This document shows positions 27,509 through 36,803 of a stretch of DNA of 64,000 bases, one piece after another; the stretch's first letter is position 1, and each line of letters opens with the position of its first letter. The notes beneath the pieces are model-generated. The model searched no databases and had not been told where the DNA came from. It was given only the letters and a program-made list of their open reading frames with translations. This stretch comes from Streptomyces aurantiacus (GTDB taxonomy: Bacteria; Actinomycetota; Actinomycetes; Streptomycetales; Streptomycetaceae): contig NZ_CP114283.1 in assembly GCF_027107535.1 (NCBI RefSeq), positions 5,394,001 through 5,458,000 of the forward strand, given 5' to 3'. A program made the position numbers and the translations under genes.

Positions 27509-27956
27509 GCACAAGGCCACGCGGATCGCGGCCGTACCGCCCAGCCCTCGGCGCGGCCCGCTGCCGAAGAGCGCGAGCCCGCCGAGGACTCGGCATGTGC
27601 CGGCCAGGAGCTGCCGGTAGCGGGCGGTGGTCGCCACGTCGATCGGTTCACCCACACGTCCAACGGCGGGGCAAGTCGACAGACCCTTTCCTGTCCCGTC
27701 TCCGGCGGTGTGACCAGGAGAAGGCATGGGAAGCGCGGGCGATACGCTGCGACTGATCGTTTCCGTACGAGCGTCCACCTGCGGCGCGCTCGTCCTCGGT
27801 GGTGGCGTCCGACTCGCGGTCCGCTGTAGCGGTGCAGAGGTGCGAACCAAGTTTTTCGGAGTTCGGCGGTCGGGAATGTCGAAACCGTGCCACCGGCTCC
27901 GTCCCAGGGGCAGCAGCGGCCACCACCGGCCGCACGAGGAAGAAGGAGAAGCCATC
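27509..27956. other. Long leader upstream of the VOC gene
   Basis: Nearly 450 bases with no convincing gene. One plus frame is open from 27726 into the VOC gene, but that extension lacks family similarity and the real start has its own ribosome site. No riboswitch motif was recognised. Confidence 0.4.
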
Positions 27957-28397
27957 ATGGCGATTCAGCGGATGGACAACGTCGGCATCGTCGTCGAGGA
28001 CCTGGATGCCGCCGTCGCGTTCTTCGTGGAACTCGGTATGGAGCTGGAGGGCAGGACGCAGGTCGAGGGCCCCGTCGCCGACCAGTGCACCGGACTCGAC
28101 GGAGTGCGCTGTGACATCGCGATGGTCCGGACCCCGGACGGTCTCAGCCGGCTCGAGCTGGCGAAGTACCGCACCCCCGCGGCCATCAGCGCCGGATCGC
28201 GCCACCGGCCGCACAACATTCTGGGCACGCACCGCGTCATGTTCGCCGTCGACGACATCGAGGACACCGTCGCCCGCCTGCGCCCTCACGGCGCCGAACT
28301 CGTCGGCGAGATGGCCCGGTTCGAGGACAGCTATCTGCTGTGCTACGTCCGCGGCCCAGAGGGGATCATCGTCGGTCTGGCCCAGCAACTGCGCTGA
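27957..28397 (+). CDS. VOC family protein (glyoxalase fold)
   Basis: 146 residues. The glyoxalase fold shows MDNVGIVVEDLDAAVAFFVE, then HRVMFAVDDIEDTVARLRPH and LCYVRGPEGIIVGLAQQL. Metal ligands could be the early and late His/Glu, as in the glyoxalase or methylmalonyl-CoA epimerase group. GAAGGAGAA precedes ATG 27957. It converges with the sugar ABC operon. Confidence 0.85.
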   Translation: MAIQRMDNVGIVVEDLDAAVAFFVELGMELEGRTQVEGPVADQCTGLDGVRCDIAMVRTPDGLSRLELAKYRTPAAISAGSRHRPHNILGTHRVMFAVDDIEDTVARLRPHGAELVGEMARFEDSYLLCYVRGPEGIIVGLAQQLR

Positions 28398-28653
28398 GGA
28401 GAAGTCACCGAACCATCCGGCCGAACGAAATCACCGACGGCGGGACCGTGGACGGGTGGGCGACGCCAAGCGGCGGGTCGTGGCCCGGCCGGTCATCAAC
28501 CAGCCCAGTTCCTGCCCGCCTTCGTGCCGCAGCCTTCACAACCACCGGCCTCGTGCCGGCCCAGCGCGACGTGCAGGAGAGGACGGATGAAGTCACCTGT
28601 GCTCGTGGGTGCCGACGGCCCGGGGTCCGGCGCGAACGATCCAGGACGCCGGC

Positions 28654-29490
28654 TCAGCCCTTGACGGCGGAGCTGGCGACGCCCTGGATGAACCACCGCT
28701 GGAAGAACACGAAGACGATGAGGACGGGCAGGACGAGCAGCACGCCGAAGGCAAGAATCTGCCCCCAGTCGACGGGCTGCTGAACGGAGAAGACACCCAT
28801 CTCCAGTGGGAGTGGGCGCACCGAGGGGTCGGAGACCATCAGGACCGGCCAGAGGTAGGAGCCCCACTGGGTGAGGAAGGTCAGGATCGCCACCGAGGCG
28901 AACGCCGGCTTGCTCATGGGGACGATGATCGCGAAGAAGGTGCGCCAGGGGCCGGCGCCGTCGATGCGGGCGGCTTCCTCGATGCTGGGCGGAATGGCAC
29001 GGAAGAAGGTGGAGAACTGGTACAGGGAGAAGGCGTTGGCGATGAAGGGGATGGCCTGGATGTAGATGGTGTTGCGCTGGTCGTTGAACATGTAGAACAG
29101 CGGCACCGCCACCGCTTCGAACGGGACCAGCATCAGCAGCAGAACCACAGAGAAGACGGCGTTCTGGCCGCGCCACTTCAACCGGGTCAAACCGTAGGCG
29201 GCCATCGAGTTGACGATCAGCCCGCCCAGGACCACGACGGTGGACAGGAGCACCGAGATGCCCATGAACCGCCAGAAGTAGCCAGTGGCATCGGAGTCGA
29301 AGCCGTCCAGGACGGCACGGTAGTTGTCGAAGGACAAGTGGGTGGGCAGGAAGCCGGTCAGGCCGCTCAGGACCTGGTCGGAGGGCTTGAAACTGCCCAG
29401 GATCAGGTACAGGACGGGCAGCGCGAAGATGAACGCCAGCACGCTCAGGACAGCGTAGTCGACGAAGCGGCGCAGGGGTGTGCGGGTCAT
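28654..29490 (-). CDS. Carbohydrate ABC transporter permease (MalG type)
   Basis: 278-residue inner-membrane permease with six helices and the EAA loop IEEAARIDGAGPWRTFFAII facing the ATPase. It belongs to the MalG/CUT1 group. It starts 2 bases after the stop of the MalF-type gene, whose end supplies the GAGGA site, so translation is coupled. No ATPase gene is in the operon; a shared MsiK-type ATPase elsewhere is the usual actinobacterial solution. Last gene of the LacI-linked GH32 operon. Confidence 0.92.
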   Translation of the reverse strand: MTRTPLRRFVDYAVLSVLAFIFALPVLYLILGSFKPSDQVLSGLTGFLPTHLSFDNYRAVLDGFDSDATGYFWRFMGISVLLSTVVVLGGLIVNSMAAYGLTRLKWRGQNAVFSVVLLLMLVPFEAVAVPLFYMFNDQRNTIYIQAIPFIANAFSLYQFSTFFRAIPPSIEEAARIDGAGPWRTFFAIIVPMSKPAFASVAILTFLTQWGSYLWPVLMVSDPSVRPLPLEMGVFSVQQPVDWGQILAFGVLLVLPVLIVFVFFQRWFIQGVASSAVKG

Positions 29491-29492
29491 GA

Positions 29493-30482
29493 TCAGTCCT
29501 CGGTGCCGGGCCGGACGACGCGGCGCTGGATGAGGGTCAGAACGACGACGATCAGGAAGAAGACGACCGTGATCGCGGCCCCCTGGCCGACGTTGTTCTG
29601 GTTGAAGGCGGTGGTGACCGCCTGGTACATCACGGTGCGAGTGGCGTCCTCGTCCAGGCCGCCGCCGTTGATGAGGACGTAGACCTGGTCGAAGACGCGG
29701 AAGGCCAGCACCGAGGTGAGCATCGCGACGAAGACGAGGGTGGGGCGGATGCCGGGCAGGGTGACGTGGCGGAACTGCTGCCAGCGGCCGGCGCGGTCGA
29801 GCTGGGAGGCCTCGTAGAGTTCGGTGGGGATCTGCTGGAGGCCGGCGAGCAGGATGACCATCTGGAAGCCGACGCCCTGCCAGACGGACAGGACAATGAC
29901 GGAGGCCATGGCGGTGAGGCTGTCGCCGAGCCAGTCGAAGGCGCCCCAGTTGCCGAAACTGATCGCGTGCAGGGCTGAGTTGAGCAGGCCCTGGTCGCTG
30001 CGGGCGAGGATGAGCCGCCAGATGACGGCGACCAGGGCCATGGGGAAGACGACCGGCATGAAGAACAGGGACCTGAACAGGCCGATGGCCTTGAGCTTGC
30101 GGTTGAGCAGGATCGCCAGGGCCAGCGCGAGGCCGGTCTGCACGGGGACGACGACCACGGCGAAGGTGAGGTTGTTCAGCACAGCCCGCAGGAAGGGGCC
30201 GGACATGTCGGGGTCGGTGAAGATGCGCCGGTACTGCTCCAGGCCGAAGAAGGTCGGCGGCAGCGGGGAGCCGAGGCGGACGTTGTAGAAGGAGAGCACG
30301 ATCGCGTAGACGAACGGCACTCCGACGAAGGCGATCAGCCCGCCGAGGGCAGGCGCGGACATGAGCAGCCCGGTCGCCCATTCGCGGCTCTTGCGCGCCG
30401 GCCGCGGCGACTTCACGGAGGTCACCGGTGGGGCCTTGTCGTGGCCCGAGGGCGCGGCGGGCGTGGGTTCCACGGTTTTCAC
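29493..30482 (-). CDS. Carbohydrate ABC transporter permease (MalF type)
   Basis: 329-residue permease with an N-terminal cytoplasmic tail, six helices and the EAA loop LYEASQLDRAGRWQQFRHVT. GTG 30482 is chosen because AAGGAGGAC lies just upstream; an ATG 33 bases earlier sits inside the intergenic hairpin. It forms the importer channel with the downstream MalG-type protein. A 16-bp hairpin separates it from the binding-protein gene. Confidence 0.92.
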   Translation of the reverse strand: MKTVEPTPAAPSGHDKAPPVTSVKSPRPARKSREWATGLLMSAPALGGLIAFVGVPFVYAIVLSFYNVRLGSPLPPTFFGLEQYRRIFTDPDMSGPFLRAVLNNLTFAVVVVPVQTGLALALAILLNRKLKAIGLFRSLFFMPVVFPMALVAVIWRLILARSDQGLLNSALHAISFGNWGAFDWLGDSLTAMASVIVLSVWQGVGFQMVILLAGLQQIPTELYEASQLDRAGRWQQFRHVTLPGIRPTLVFVAMLTSVLAFRVFDQVYVLINGGGLDEDATRTVMYQAVTTAFNQNNVGQGAAITVVFFLIVVVLTLIQRRVVRPGTED

Positions 30483-30500
30483 GGGTCGGTCCTCCTTCCC

Positions 30501-30540
30501 GGCCGGGGCGGGCACGGCTGTCCGCGTGCCCGCCCCGGCC
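30501..30540. terminator. Intra-operon 16-bp perfect hairpin
   Basis: GGCCGGGGCGGGCACG at 30501-30516 and its exact complement at 30525-30540 enclose an 8-base loop. It lies between the binding-protein stop (30551) and the MalF-type start (30482). Such structures commonly stabilise the upstream mRNA or partly stop transcription, giving more binding protein than permease. Confidence 0.8.
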
Positions 30541-30550
30541 GATACGTGTT

Positions 30551-31894
30551 CTACGGGATCTTGTAGCCGCTGTTGTCGGAGAAGTCCTGGTCGATGGCGC
30601 GAGCGGCCTTGGCCAGGGCGGTCTTCGGGTCGGCGCCGCCGTAGATGTCGTTCACGGCAGTGCTGAACTTGGCGGTGACCGTGGGGTATCCGGCCGTGAC
30701 CGGGCGGGTGACGGCGACACAGGACTTGGTGATGTCACTGTCGCCGCACGGCTTGGCGAGCTGGTCGGCGAAGAGCTGAAGCGGGCCGCCCTGCGTGTAG
30801 AGGGTGTTCTTGGCGAGCGCCGACTTGGTGCCGGGAGGGGCACCGTTGGCCGTGGTCATCGCGGCGACGTTGGTGTCGTTGAGGAGGTAGTCGAGGAAGG
30901 CGCCCGCGGCTTTGCCGTTCTTGGTGGCGGCGCCGATTCCCCAGGTCCATGAGCCCTGGCCGGTCTTGGGGCCGTTGCCGAAGTCGGGCAGCGGCAGGGC
31001 CACGAGGTCCTTGCCAAGGGCCTTGCTGTCGGCGGGGTAGGCCCAGTGGCCGCTCCAGCTGAGGGCGACACGGCCCTTGACGAAGGCGTTCTGGTCGGTG
31101 TTGGGGTCGACGTAGGTCTTCCAGGACTGGAAGGTCTTCATCGCGGACACCACGGCCGGGGTGTCGAGCACGCCCTCGGACTTGCCGTTCTTGATCAGTG
31201 CGCCGCCGGCCGAGAAGACGACGGGTGAGAAGAGGTAGGTGCCGGCCTCGTTGGCGTAGCCGCCGCTCTCCGACAGGTCGAGGGGCTTGCCGTCGGAGTC
31301 CTTGGCGGCCAGCTTCTTCAGCGCGGCGTTGAACTCGTCCGCCGTCCAGGCGTCCGACAGGCCGGTGGGGTATTTCACCCCGGCGGCGTCCAGCAGCTTC
31401 TTGTTGCCGTACATGCCGAGCCCGGAGTCGTACATGCCCAGTGCGTACACCTTGCCTCCGACGGTGCCCTCGGCCTTGATGGCGTCGGTGGCGTTGGCGA
31501 CCGTCTTGGCCGAGACGTAGGGGGAGATCGCCGAGAGCTTCTTGTTCCAGACGAAGTTGGCGACGGTGGGGCCGTCCATCTCCATGACGTCCGGAAGCTT
31601 GGAGGCGTCGGTGGCGGTGACGGTCTTGGTGTAGTCGTCGCCGGGGATCAGCGTCAGCTTGACCTTGATCTTGTCCTGGGAGGAGTTGAAGGACTTCACC
31701 GCGTTCTGCACCGCGGCGTCCTCGCTGGCCTGGCCCTGATGGGCCCAGACGGTGATGGTGCCCTTGCCGCTGCCGCCGGAGGACGTGGCGGTGTTGCCGC
31801 CTCCACCGCCGCAGGCAGCCAGTGCCGCCAGCGGCAGAACAAGTGCCAGAGCCGTAGAGGCTGTCCGGCGGGGTCTGCGGTTTCCGACGATCAT
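30551..31894 (-). CDS. Sugar ABC transporter substrate-binding lipoprotein
   Basis: 447 residues. Lipoprotein signal with lipobox LAAC at Cys28, then a Gly/Ser linker and a CUT1-type binding protein (TITVWAHQGQASEDAAVQNA, LPDVMEMDGPTVANFVW, ALSWSGHWAYPAD). It captures the sugar outside the membrane and hands it to the two permeases downstream. ACGGAGG precedes ATG 31894. The adjacent GH32 enzyme suggests fructan- or sucrose-derived ligands. Confidence 0.92.
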   Translation of the reverse strand: MIVGNRRPRRTASTALALVLPLAALAACGGGGGNTATSSGGSGKGTITVWAHQGQASEDAAVQNAVKSFNSSQDKIKVKLTLIPGDDYTKTVTATDASKLPDVMEMDGPTVANFVWNKKLSAISPYVSAKTVANATDAIKAEGTVGGKVYALGMYDSGLGMYGNKKLLDAAGVKYPTGLSDAWTADEFNAALKKLAAKDSDGKPLDLSESGGYANEAGTYLFSPVVFSAGGALIKNGKSEGVLDTPAVVSAMKTFQSWKTYVDPNTDQNAFVKGRVALSWSGHWAYPADSKALGKDLVALPLPDFGNGPKTGQGSWTWGIGAATKNGKAAGAFLDYLLNDTNVAAMTTANGAPPGTKSALAKNTLYTQGGPLQLFADQLAKPCGDSDITKSCVAVTRPVTAGYPTVTAKFSTAVNDIYGGADPKTALAKAARAIDQDFSDNSGYKIP

Positions 31895-31977
31895 GGCTGG
31901 TGCCTCCGTAAGTCGTGCGGGGGTGAGGGTGGGTGTTACGCCTGTCTGAGGGCGTGGGGTCCTGAGGAGAGCCGGCT

Positions 31978-33441
31978 TCACGGCAACGGATCTGACGGGG
32001 CGGCGCCGCTGGCCGACTCCTTGATCACAAGTGGGTGCAGCCGCCAGGCGTCGACCTCGTAGCCGAAGTGCGCGTCGGGACCGCCGCGGGCCTCAAGTCG
32101 CCACGGGCCTTCGCCTGTTGGGTAGAAGCGCAGGGTGAGCACCTGGCCGGTGGTGGTCAGGAAGACTTCGGCGATGGAATGGTCGACGATCACGCGCAGG
32201 TCGAGGGGGCCGTCGAGGGGGCACGGCATGCGATAGGAGCCGCCTCGGGCCCGAGGATCCAGGGAGGCGTGGTCGCGGTCGACGACAAGTTCGCCCGCGT
32301 CGGCATCGATGCGGATGTCGAGGTACTCGGAGCCGTCCGGGGTGGTCAGCAGGCGCAGACCGGCGTTCGATGTCGGCTCCAGGCGGGCCGTCAGGTCGAA
32401 GGAGCGGCCCACGTTGCCGAGGCCCACCGGATCGGTGTGTGTCCGGCCTGCGGCGTGGACGGTGCGCTCGCCGCGCAGCGTGAGCAGTTCGCTCGCGGGT
32501 TGCTGGCGCAGCGACCCGCCGCCGTCCACGGAGATCTCTCGGGGCAGGGTGAGCAGGCCCGCCCATCCGTCGGCGACGGCCCAGGCTTCGTCGCGGGCTT
32601 CGCCGGACCAGCCCCACAGCAGCCATCTGTCGCCCGGTGCCCGTAGCAGCGCGGGCGCGTAGCAGTCCGGTCCGTGGTCGACGAGGACGGGCGGGCCTGC
32701 CTCGAACACGTCGCCGTTCTCCGCACCGAGCAGAGCGGCGACGCACCGGGGGCTGTCGTCGTCGTTCCACGCACTGAGGATGAGCGCCCCGGGCCCGTGG
32801 GCCGCAGGCAGGTACTGGGGGCATTCCCAGCCCTCGCCGGTGTGCAGTCCGGTGCTGCCGACGGGTTCCGGCTCGCGGGCGTCGAACGGGCCCTGGTAGG
32901 TCCAGGTCTCCAGGTCGGGCGAGTGGTAGAGCAGGGCCGCGCCACGGCCGTCGGCGAAGGCGGCGCCGACAAGCATGCGCCAGCCGTCGCCGTGCCGCCA
33001 GACGTACGGGTCCCGGAACATGGTGCAGCCCTCGGGCGGCTCGGGCACGAGGAGTTCTCCGCGCGGGCGGAAGGTGCGGCCGCCGTCGTGGGAGGTGGCG
33101 CAGGTGACCGGCTGGTGCTGTGGGCGCTCCTGGCGGTGGGCGGAGTAGAAGGCGACCATTCGGTCGCCGTCGGAGACGGCGTTGCCGGAGAAGCAGCCGT
33201 CGGCGTCCACGCCACCCGGGGTTGGGGACAGGGCTATCGGCAGCGGCTCCCAGCTGAGCAGGTCGGGGCTGCGGAAGTGGCCCCAGTGCATGTTCGCGTG
33301 GTCGGCTCCGTGCGGGTTGTACTGGTAACTGACGTGGTAGTGGCCGTCGTGGAAGACCAGCCCGTTGGGGTCGTTGATCCAGTTGCCGGGCGGGCGCAGG
33401 TGCGCGACGGGCCGGTGCGGATCACGGGGTGCAGTGGGCAC
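31978..33441 (-). CDS. Glycoside hydrolase family 32 enzyme
   Basis: About 487 residues. GH32 motifs are all present: NWINDPNG with the Asp nucleophile, FRDPYVW transition-state Asp, and WECPQY with the acid/base Glu. A C-terminal beta-sandwich follows (LRVIVDHSIAEVFLT). It cleaves beta-fructosides such as sucrose or levan. No signal peptide is seen from this start, so it acts inside the cell on imported sugar. GTG 33441 is favoured by AAAGG upstream and by family length; the frame is open to 33687, so a longer form is possible. First gene of the importer operon. Confidence 0.85.
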   Translation of the reverse strand: MPTAPRDPHRPVAHLRPPGNWINDPNGLVFHDGHYHVSYQYNPHGADHANMHWGHFRSPDLLSWEPLPIALSPTPGGVDADGCFSGNAVSDGDRMVAFYSAHRQERPQHQPVTCATSHDGGRTFRPRGELLVPEPPEGCTMFRDPYVWRHGDGWRMLVGAAFADGRGAALLYHSPDLETWTYQGPFDAREPEPVGSTGLHTGEGWECPQYLPAAHGPGALILSAWNDDDSPRCVAALLGAENGDVFEAGPPVLVDHGPDCYAPALLRAPGDRWLLWGWSGEARDEAWAVADGWAGLLTLPREISVDGGGSLRQQPASELLTLRGERTVHAAGRTHTDPVGLGNVGRSFDLTARLEPTSNAGLRLLTTPDGSEYLDIRIDADAGELVVDRDHASLDPRARGGSYRMPCPLDGPLDLRVIVDHSIAEVFLTTTGQVLTLRFYPTGEGPWRLEARGGPDAHFGYEVDAWRLHPLVIKESASGAAPSDPLP

Positions 33442-34006
33442 ACACGTGCCTTTCGGTAGTGCAGGGAGCATGCGAGGACGATCGGCGGTGAAGCCGGCCA
33501 CGGGCCCCATGAAGAAGAAGGCGTTGCCCGGCAGCGGGTGCACGTCGGCCACCTCCACCGTGACGTGAGCGCGAACGGTCGCGGACCGTCGACGGGAACT
33601 CAGGGTTCGGTGAGTTGCCGGCGGGCGCTGCATGAGCAGCCGCGACAGGTACGCGAGACGTGCCGCTGTCGTGCGGCGCGGGTGCACGTCACGACCGGCG
33701 AGCAGCCCCGATCACGGCGGCTGTCCGAGGGTTCGCTCCGGTCGACGCCTGTCGGTGAGGAGCGCGACGATCGCTACCTGCGGGACGTGGCTCCGCAGCG
33801 ATGAGAGGGCCACGCGTGGGCCCGGCCGCCCGTCCCCGACGCGGGCGGGACGGCCTGGGGTACCAGCAGGGTTCGGCAGCTCAACGGCTCGCCGAGGCTC
33901 TCAAGGGACATGGTGTGTACCCTTCACTTGTTCCGAGTTACTGACAGGGATGACGACCGGTTGCAACGGTCGCCTGTCGTGGTGCACATGCTTCGCCGTC
34001 CCGGGG
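33442..34006. other. Leader between lacI and the GH32 operon
   Basis: The region carries the GTTGCAAC operator and a long leader. The GH32 frame stays open through 33687 and reads HVTVEVADVHPLPGNAFFF, which looks protein-like but is not part of known GH32 domains. A 45-codon minus-strand frame starts at an ATG near 33911 without similarity. No other gene seen. Confidence 0.4.
33954..33972. promoter_or_regulatory. LacI-type operator for the GH32/ABC operon
   Basis: GTTGCAAC at 33960-33967 is a perfect 8-bp palindrome with flanks CGACCG and GGTCG that pair with a one-base offset. LacI/GalR repressors favour such central-CG or central-GC dyads. On the minus strand TTGCAA can act as a -35 with GTAACT 18 bases on, so repressor binding would block the promoter. 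The downstream operon reads away from it. Confidence 0.6.
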
Positions 34007-35068
34007 TCAGAGCCGGGGCGGCGAAGCGACCGATGCCCGCGCCACCAGCGGGCAAGGCAACATCTCTTGAATGTCCGGGCCCGGTGACCGGCCCGGTGTC
34101 TGCGTGAGCGTGAGCAACTGGGCCAGAGCCCGTGCCCCCATCTCGTAGTGCGGGAGCTGAACCGTGCTCAGCTGCGGGTGGACGGACTCGCAGACCAGCT
34201 CCTGGTTGTCGAACCCGACGACCGACAGATCGCCCGGGATGGAGAGTCCCAGCTCGGCGGCAGCCCGATAGGCGCCGGCGGCCATCCGGTCGTTGAAGCA
34301 GAACAACGCCGTGGGGCGTGCCTCGGCGGTCAGTAGCCGGCGCGCGGCCCGGTAGCCCGTGTCCACATCACCGCCGACCGTGTTGAACGGCACGGCCGTC
34401 TCGGCGGCGACCAGCGACGGGTCGTAGGGAACCCCGACCTCGGCCAGCGCCTTGCGGTAGCCCGCCAGGCGGCCCTGCCGGGCGGGAACGTCGACGGTCT
34501 GGACAGTCACACCGATCCGGCGGTGTCCATGGTCGGTCAGCTCGCGCACTGCCGTATAGCCGCCCTGGACCTCATCGGGCACGACGAAGGGGACGGAAGG
34601 GTTCTCACAGCGCGCGTCCAGCAGCACGGTGGGCGTCGAGCGCAGGCTGTCCGGCAGGTCCACGACGCGGTGGTACATCGCCGCGTACAGCACACCGTCC
34701 ACCTGCCGCTGGAGCAGCATCTCGATGCTGGTGCGTTCCAGTTCGGGGTCGCCGCTGGTGTTGACCAGCAGCAGCACCAGGCCCTCGGCCGCGGCGGCCT
34801 CCTGGGCACCCAGGATCATCCGGCCGGCGTGGGGGGTCGTGGCGATCTGGTCGCTGACGAAGCCGATGGTGTGGGAACGCTTCAGCCTCAGCCCTCGGGC
34901 GAGGCCGTTCGGCGCGTATCCGAGCCCCTCGGCGACCTGCAGGACGCGCCGACGGGTATCCGGATTGATCCGTTTCCCCTCGGCCCGGTTGAGGATGTGG
35001 GACACGGTCGTCACGGAAACACCCGCCGCTTCGGCCACGTCCTTGATCCTGATCCGGCGCGTCATCAT
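34007..35068 (-). CDS. LacI family repressor
   Basis: 353 residues. The N-terminal LacI headpiece is IRIKDVAEAAGVSVTTVSHI followed by the NPDTRRRVLQVAEGLGYAPN hinge; the sugar-binding domain ends with PGDLSVVGFDNQELVC. Two adjacent ATGs (35068, 35065) follow GGTAGGG; the first is used. It lies upstream of, and on the same strand as, the GH32/ABC operon, so it should control that operon in response to the imported sugar. Confidence 0.92.
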   Translation of the reverse strand: MMTRRIRIKDVAEAAGVSVTTVSHILNRAEGKRINPDTRRRVLQVAEGLGYAPNGLARGLRLKRSHTIGFVSDQIATTPHAGRMILGAQEAAAAEGLVLLLVNTSGDPELERTSIEMLLQRQVDGVLYAAMYHRVVDLPDSLRSTPTVLLDARCENPSVPFVVPDEVQGGYTAVRELTDHGHRRIGVTVQTVDVPARQGRLAGYRKALAEVGVPYDPSLVAAETAVPFNTVGGDVDTGYRAARRLLTAEARPTALFCFNDRMAAGAYRAAAELGLSIPGDLSVVGFDNQELVCESVHPQLSTVQLPHYEMGARALAQLLTLTQTPGRSPGPDIQEMLPCPLVARASVASPPRL

Positions 35069-35547
35069 CCCTACCAAAGTGGTGGATTCCGGGTTGCCCA
35101 ATCGTTTTGGCATCCAGGTGCACACGAGAGTGCCCGTGGCTCGGGCTCCTGTCAACGGCTCGTTACTAACTCGTGGCCGCTCGATGTCCCCCACCAGACG
35201 GGCTGTGACCCGCGCGACGGCCGCCGCTGTGCCCCTGACCTGCGAGCGGGATCGCCGACCCGCCAGCCGGTGGGCAAAGACCGAAGCGGGCAACCAGGCA
35301 TGCGGGGCTCGCACCCGGCGGCACCTCGCGCGCGGCACGGGGACGGCGAGTGAGGCCCGATTGAGCCTCCGTCAACTTGAAGCCACAGGTACGGAGGCCG
35401 ACGAAACCGGTTCTGAAGGCGCTCACGTCGGTTGGGGGGCGACAGCCTGCGGAGTAGCTCGTCTGGTGGGGTTGCCTCCGAGGCGGATCAAGCGTCGGGA
35501 GAAGGTGTTTGAGCGTTCATGAGGTGACGATCGGGCAGGGTGGACGG
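35069..35547. other. Divergent control region, lacI and kinase genes
   Basis: About 480 bases with no credible gene. Promoters for both divergent genes must lie here. I found no second GTTGCAAC palindrome. Confidence 0.4.
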
Positions 35548-36285
35548 ATGCATGAGTCATCCTTGCCCGGAGGTTTCGTCAACGCGGTCGTTCGCGTCGG
35601 GGACACGGTGCGCCGTCCGGCCTCGACCTCCACGAAGTTCGTGGGTGATCTGCTGAGGTTGCTCGAAGCCAGGGGGTGGAGCGGAGCTCCGCGGTATCTC
35701 GGTGTAGACGACGAAGGCCGTGAAGTCCTCAGTTACCTCGATGGCCATGTGGCGTGGGAGCCGCAACAACCTGCCTCCGTGTCGTCCGACGAGAGTCTGG
35801 TCACGGTCGCCCGGCTCGTTCGTGAGTTCCACGACCTGACGGCCGGCACCCCGCCGGCCGGAGACCAGGAAGTGGTGTGTCACAACGACCTGTCGCCCAA
35901 GAACACGGTCTATCAGCTGTCCTGTGGCCAGCTTCGACCAACGGCATTCATCGACTGGGACCTTGCCGCGCCGGGCGCCCGGGTGCACGACATCGCTCAC
36001 GTCTGCTGGCAGTACCTCGGTCTGGGCCCTTCGGTCACCGACATCGCGAAGGTAACCCGGCGCATGAGGCTGATCGTCGACAGCTACGAATTGTCCGACC
36101 GGCAACGCCTCGTGTCCACGATCTTGTGGTGGCAGGACCGGTGCCGGCAGGGCATCGAGAGCCAGGCTGATGCGGGTGACGTCGCCATGGCACGCCTCCG
36201 TGACGCAGGGGTGGTGAGACAGGTTCAGGCGGCCTACCAGTGGGTTTCCGATCACCGGGATGCATTGGAGCGCTCAGTGCAGTGA
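35548..36285 (+). CDS. Aminoglycoside phosphotransferase-family kinase
   Basis: 245 residues. The kinase catalytic loop is VCHNDLSPKNTVY (His-Asn-Asp with the downstream Asn) and the metal-binding segment is FIDWDLAAPGARVHD. The N-terminal lobe is short (GGFVNAVVRVGDTVRRPAST). This is the Streptomyces APH group seen in many copies with unknown small-molecule substrates, so resistance should not be assumed. ATG 35548 follows GGGTGGA; a TTG at 35509 is also in frame. Confidence 0.82.
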   Translation: MHESSLPGGFVNAVVRVGDTVRRPASTSTKFVGDLLRLLEARGWSGAPRYLGVDDEGREVLSYLDGHVAWEPQQPASVSSDESLVTVARLVREFHDLTAGTPPAGDQEVVCHNDLSPKNTVYQLSCGQLRPTAFIDWDLAAPGARVHDIAHVCWQYLGLGPSVTDIAKVTRRMRLIVDSYELSDRQRLVSTILWWQDRCRQGIESQADAGDVAMARLRDAGVVRQVQAAYQWVSDHRDALERSVQ

Positions 36286-36519
36286 GCGCCGCGGACGCCT
36301 GGGCTGCGCTCACACACAGGAGGCTCGCGGCTGCCCCCAGGATGAGCACACTTCGCAGGCCACGTCGCTTACCACTCTGTCGCGCGGTGACTCCTCATCG
36401 GTGGAACGGCGCACTGCGCGGTCGCACCGCGCAGGCCAAGCCGGTGTCTTGCCCGCTGTTCAACGCCGCGGGGCGCCGGAGGGCACTTGCAGGTGGGAGA
36501 CGCTTGCCCGGGCGCTTCC

Positions 36520-36715
36520 CCGGCCGGTCCAGGCCCAGGGCCTGCTGGAGCGTCCGCCAGTCCCACCATCCGCCGGTCAGCGAACAGTGAGCGTACTTGC
36601 GTACCGTCTCCGTGGATACCCTGAAGTTCGCTGGCACACGCGTCTTTGATGCGCCTTCCGCGCAGGCCGCAACGGTCCGGGCCCGCTCCGCCACACGAGC
36701 TGGGACGTGCACACA
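36520..36715 (-). pseudogene. IS630-like transposase HTH remnant
   Basis: Minus strand reads VAERARTVAACAEGASKTRV followed by PANFRVSTETVRKY, then one frame over SLFADRRMVGLADAP. Together these match the N-terminal HTH and linker of IS630 transposases (RARIVLACAEGASN..VRKWR..FADRRLxGLxDxP). The rest is lost. It lies just upstream of the xylanase gene. Confidence 0.6.
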
Positions 36716-36803
36716 AGGCCGCCGCACCTCATGCGTGATGAACTGTGGCCCGGCTTCGAGACGTTGATCTCGTCTCGAACAAGAGAGTGGGAGGGATGGG
36801 ACC

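Noticed and set aside
33738..33920. 45-codon minus-strand frame upstream of the GH32 gene
   Set aside because: No ribosome site and no similarity; it lies in the operon leader.
35548..36285. Calling the APH-fold kinase an antibiotic-resistance gene
   Set aside because: The fold is shared by many metabolic kinases in Streptomyces and nothing nearby points to an antibiotic.
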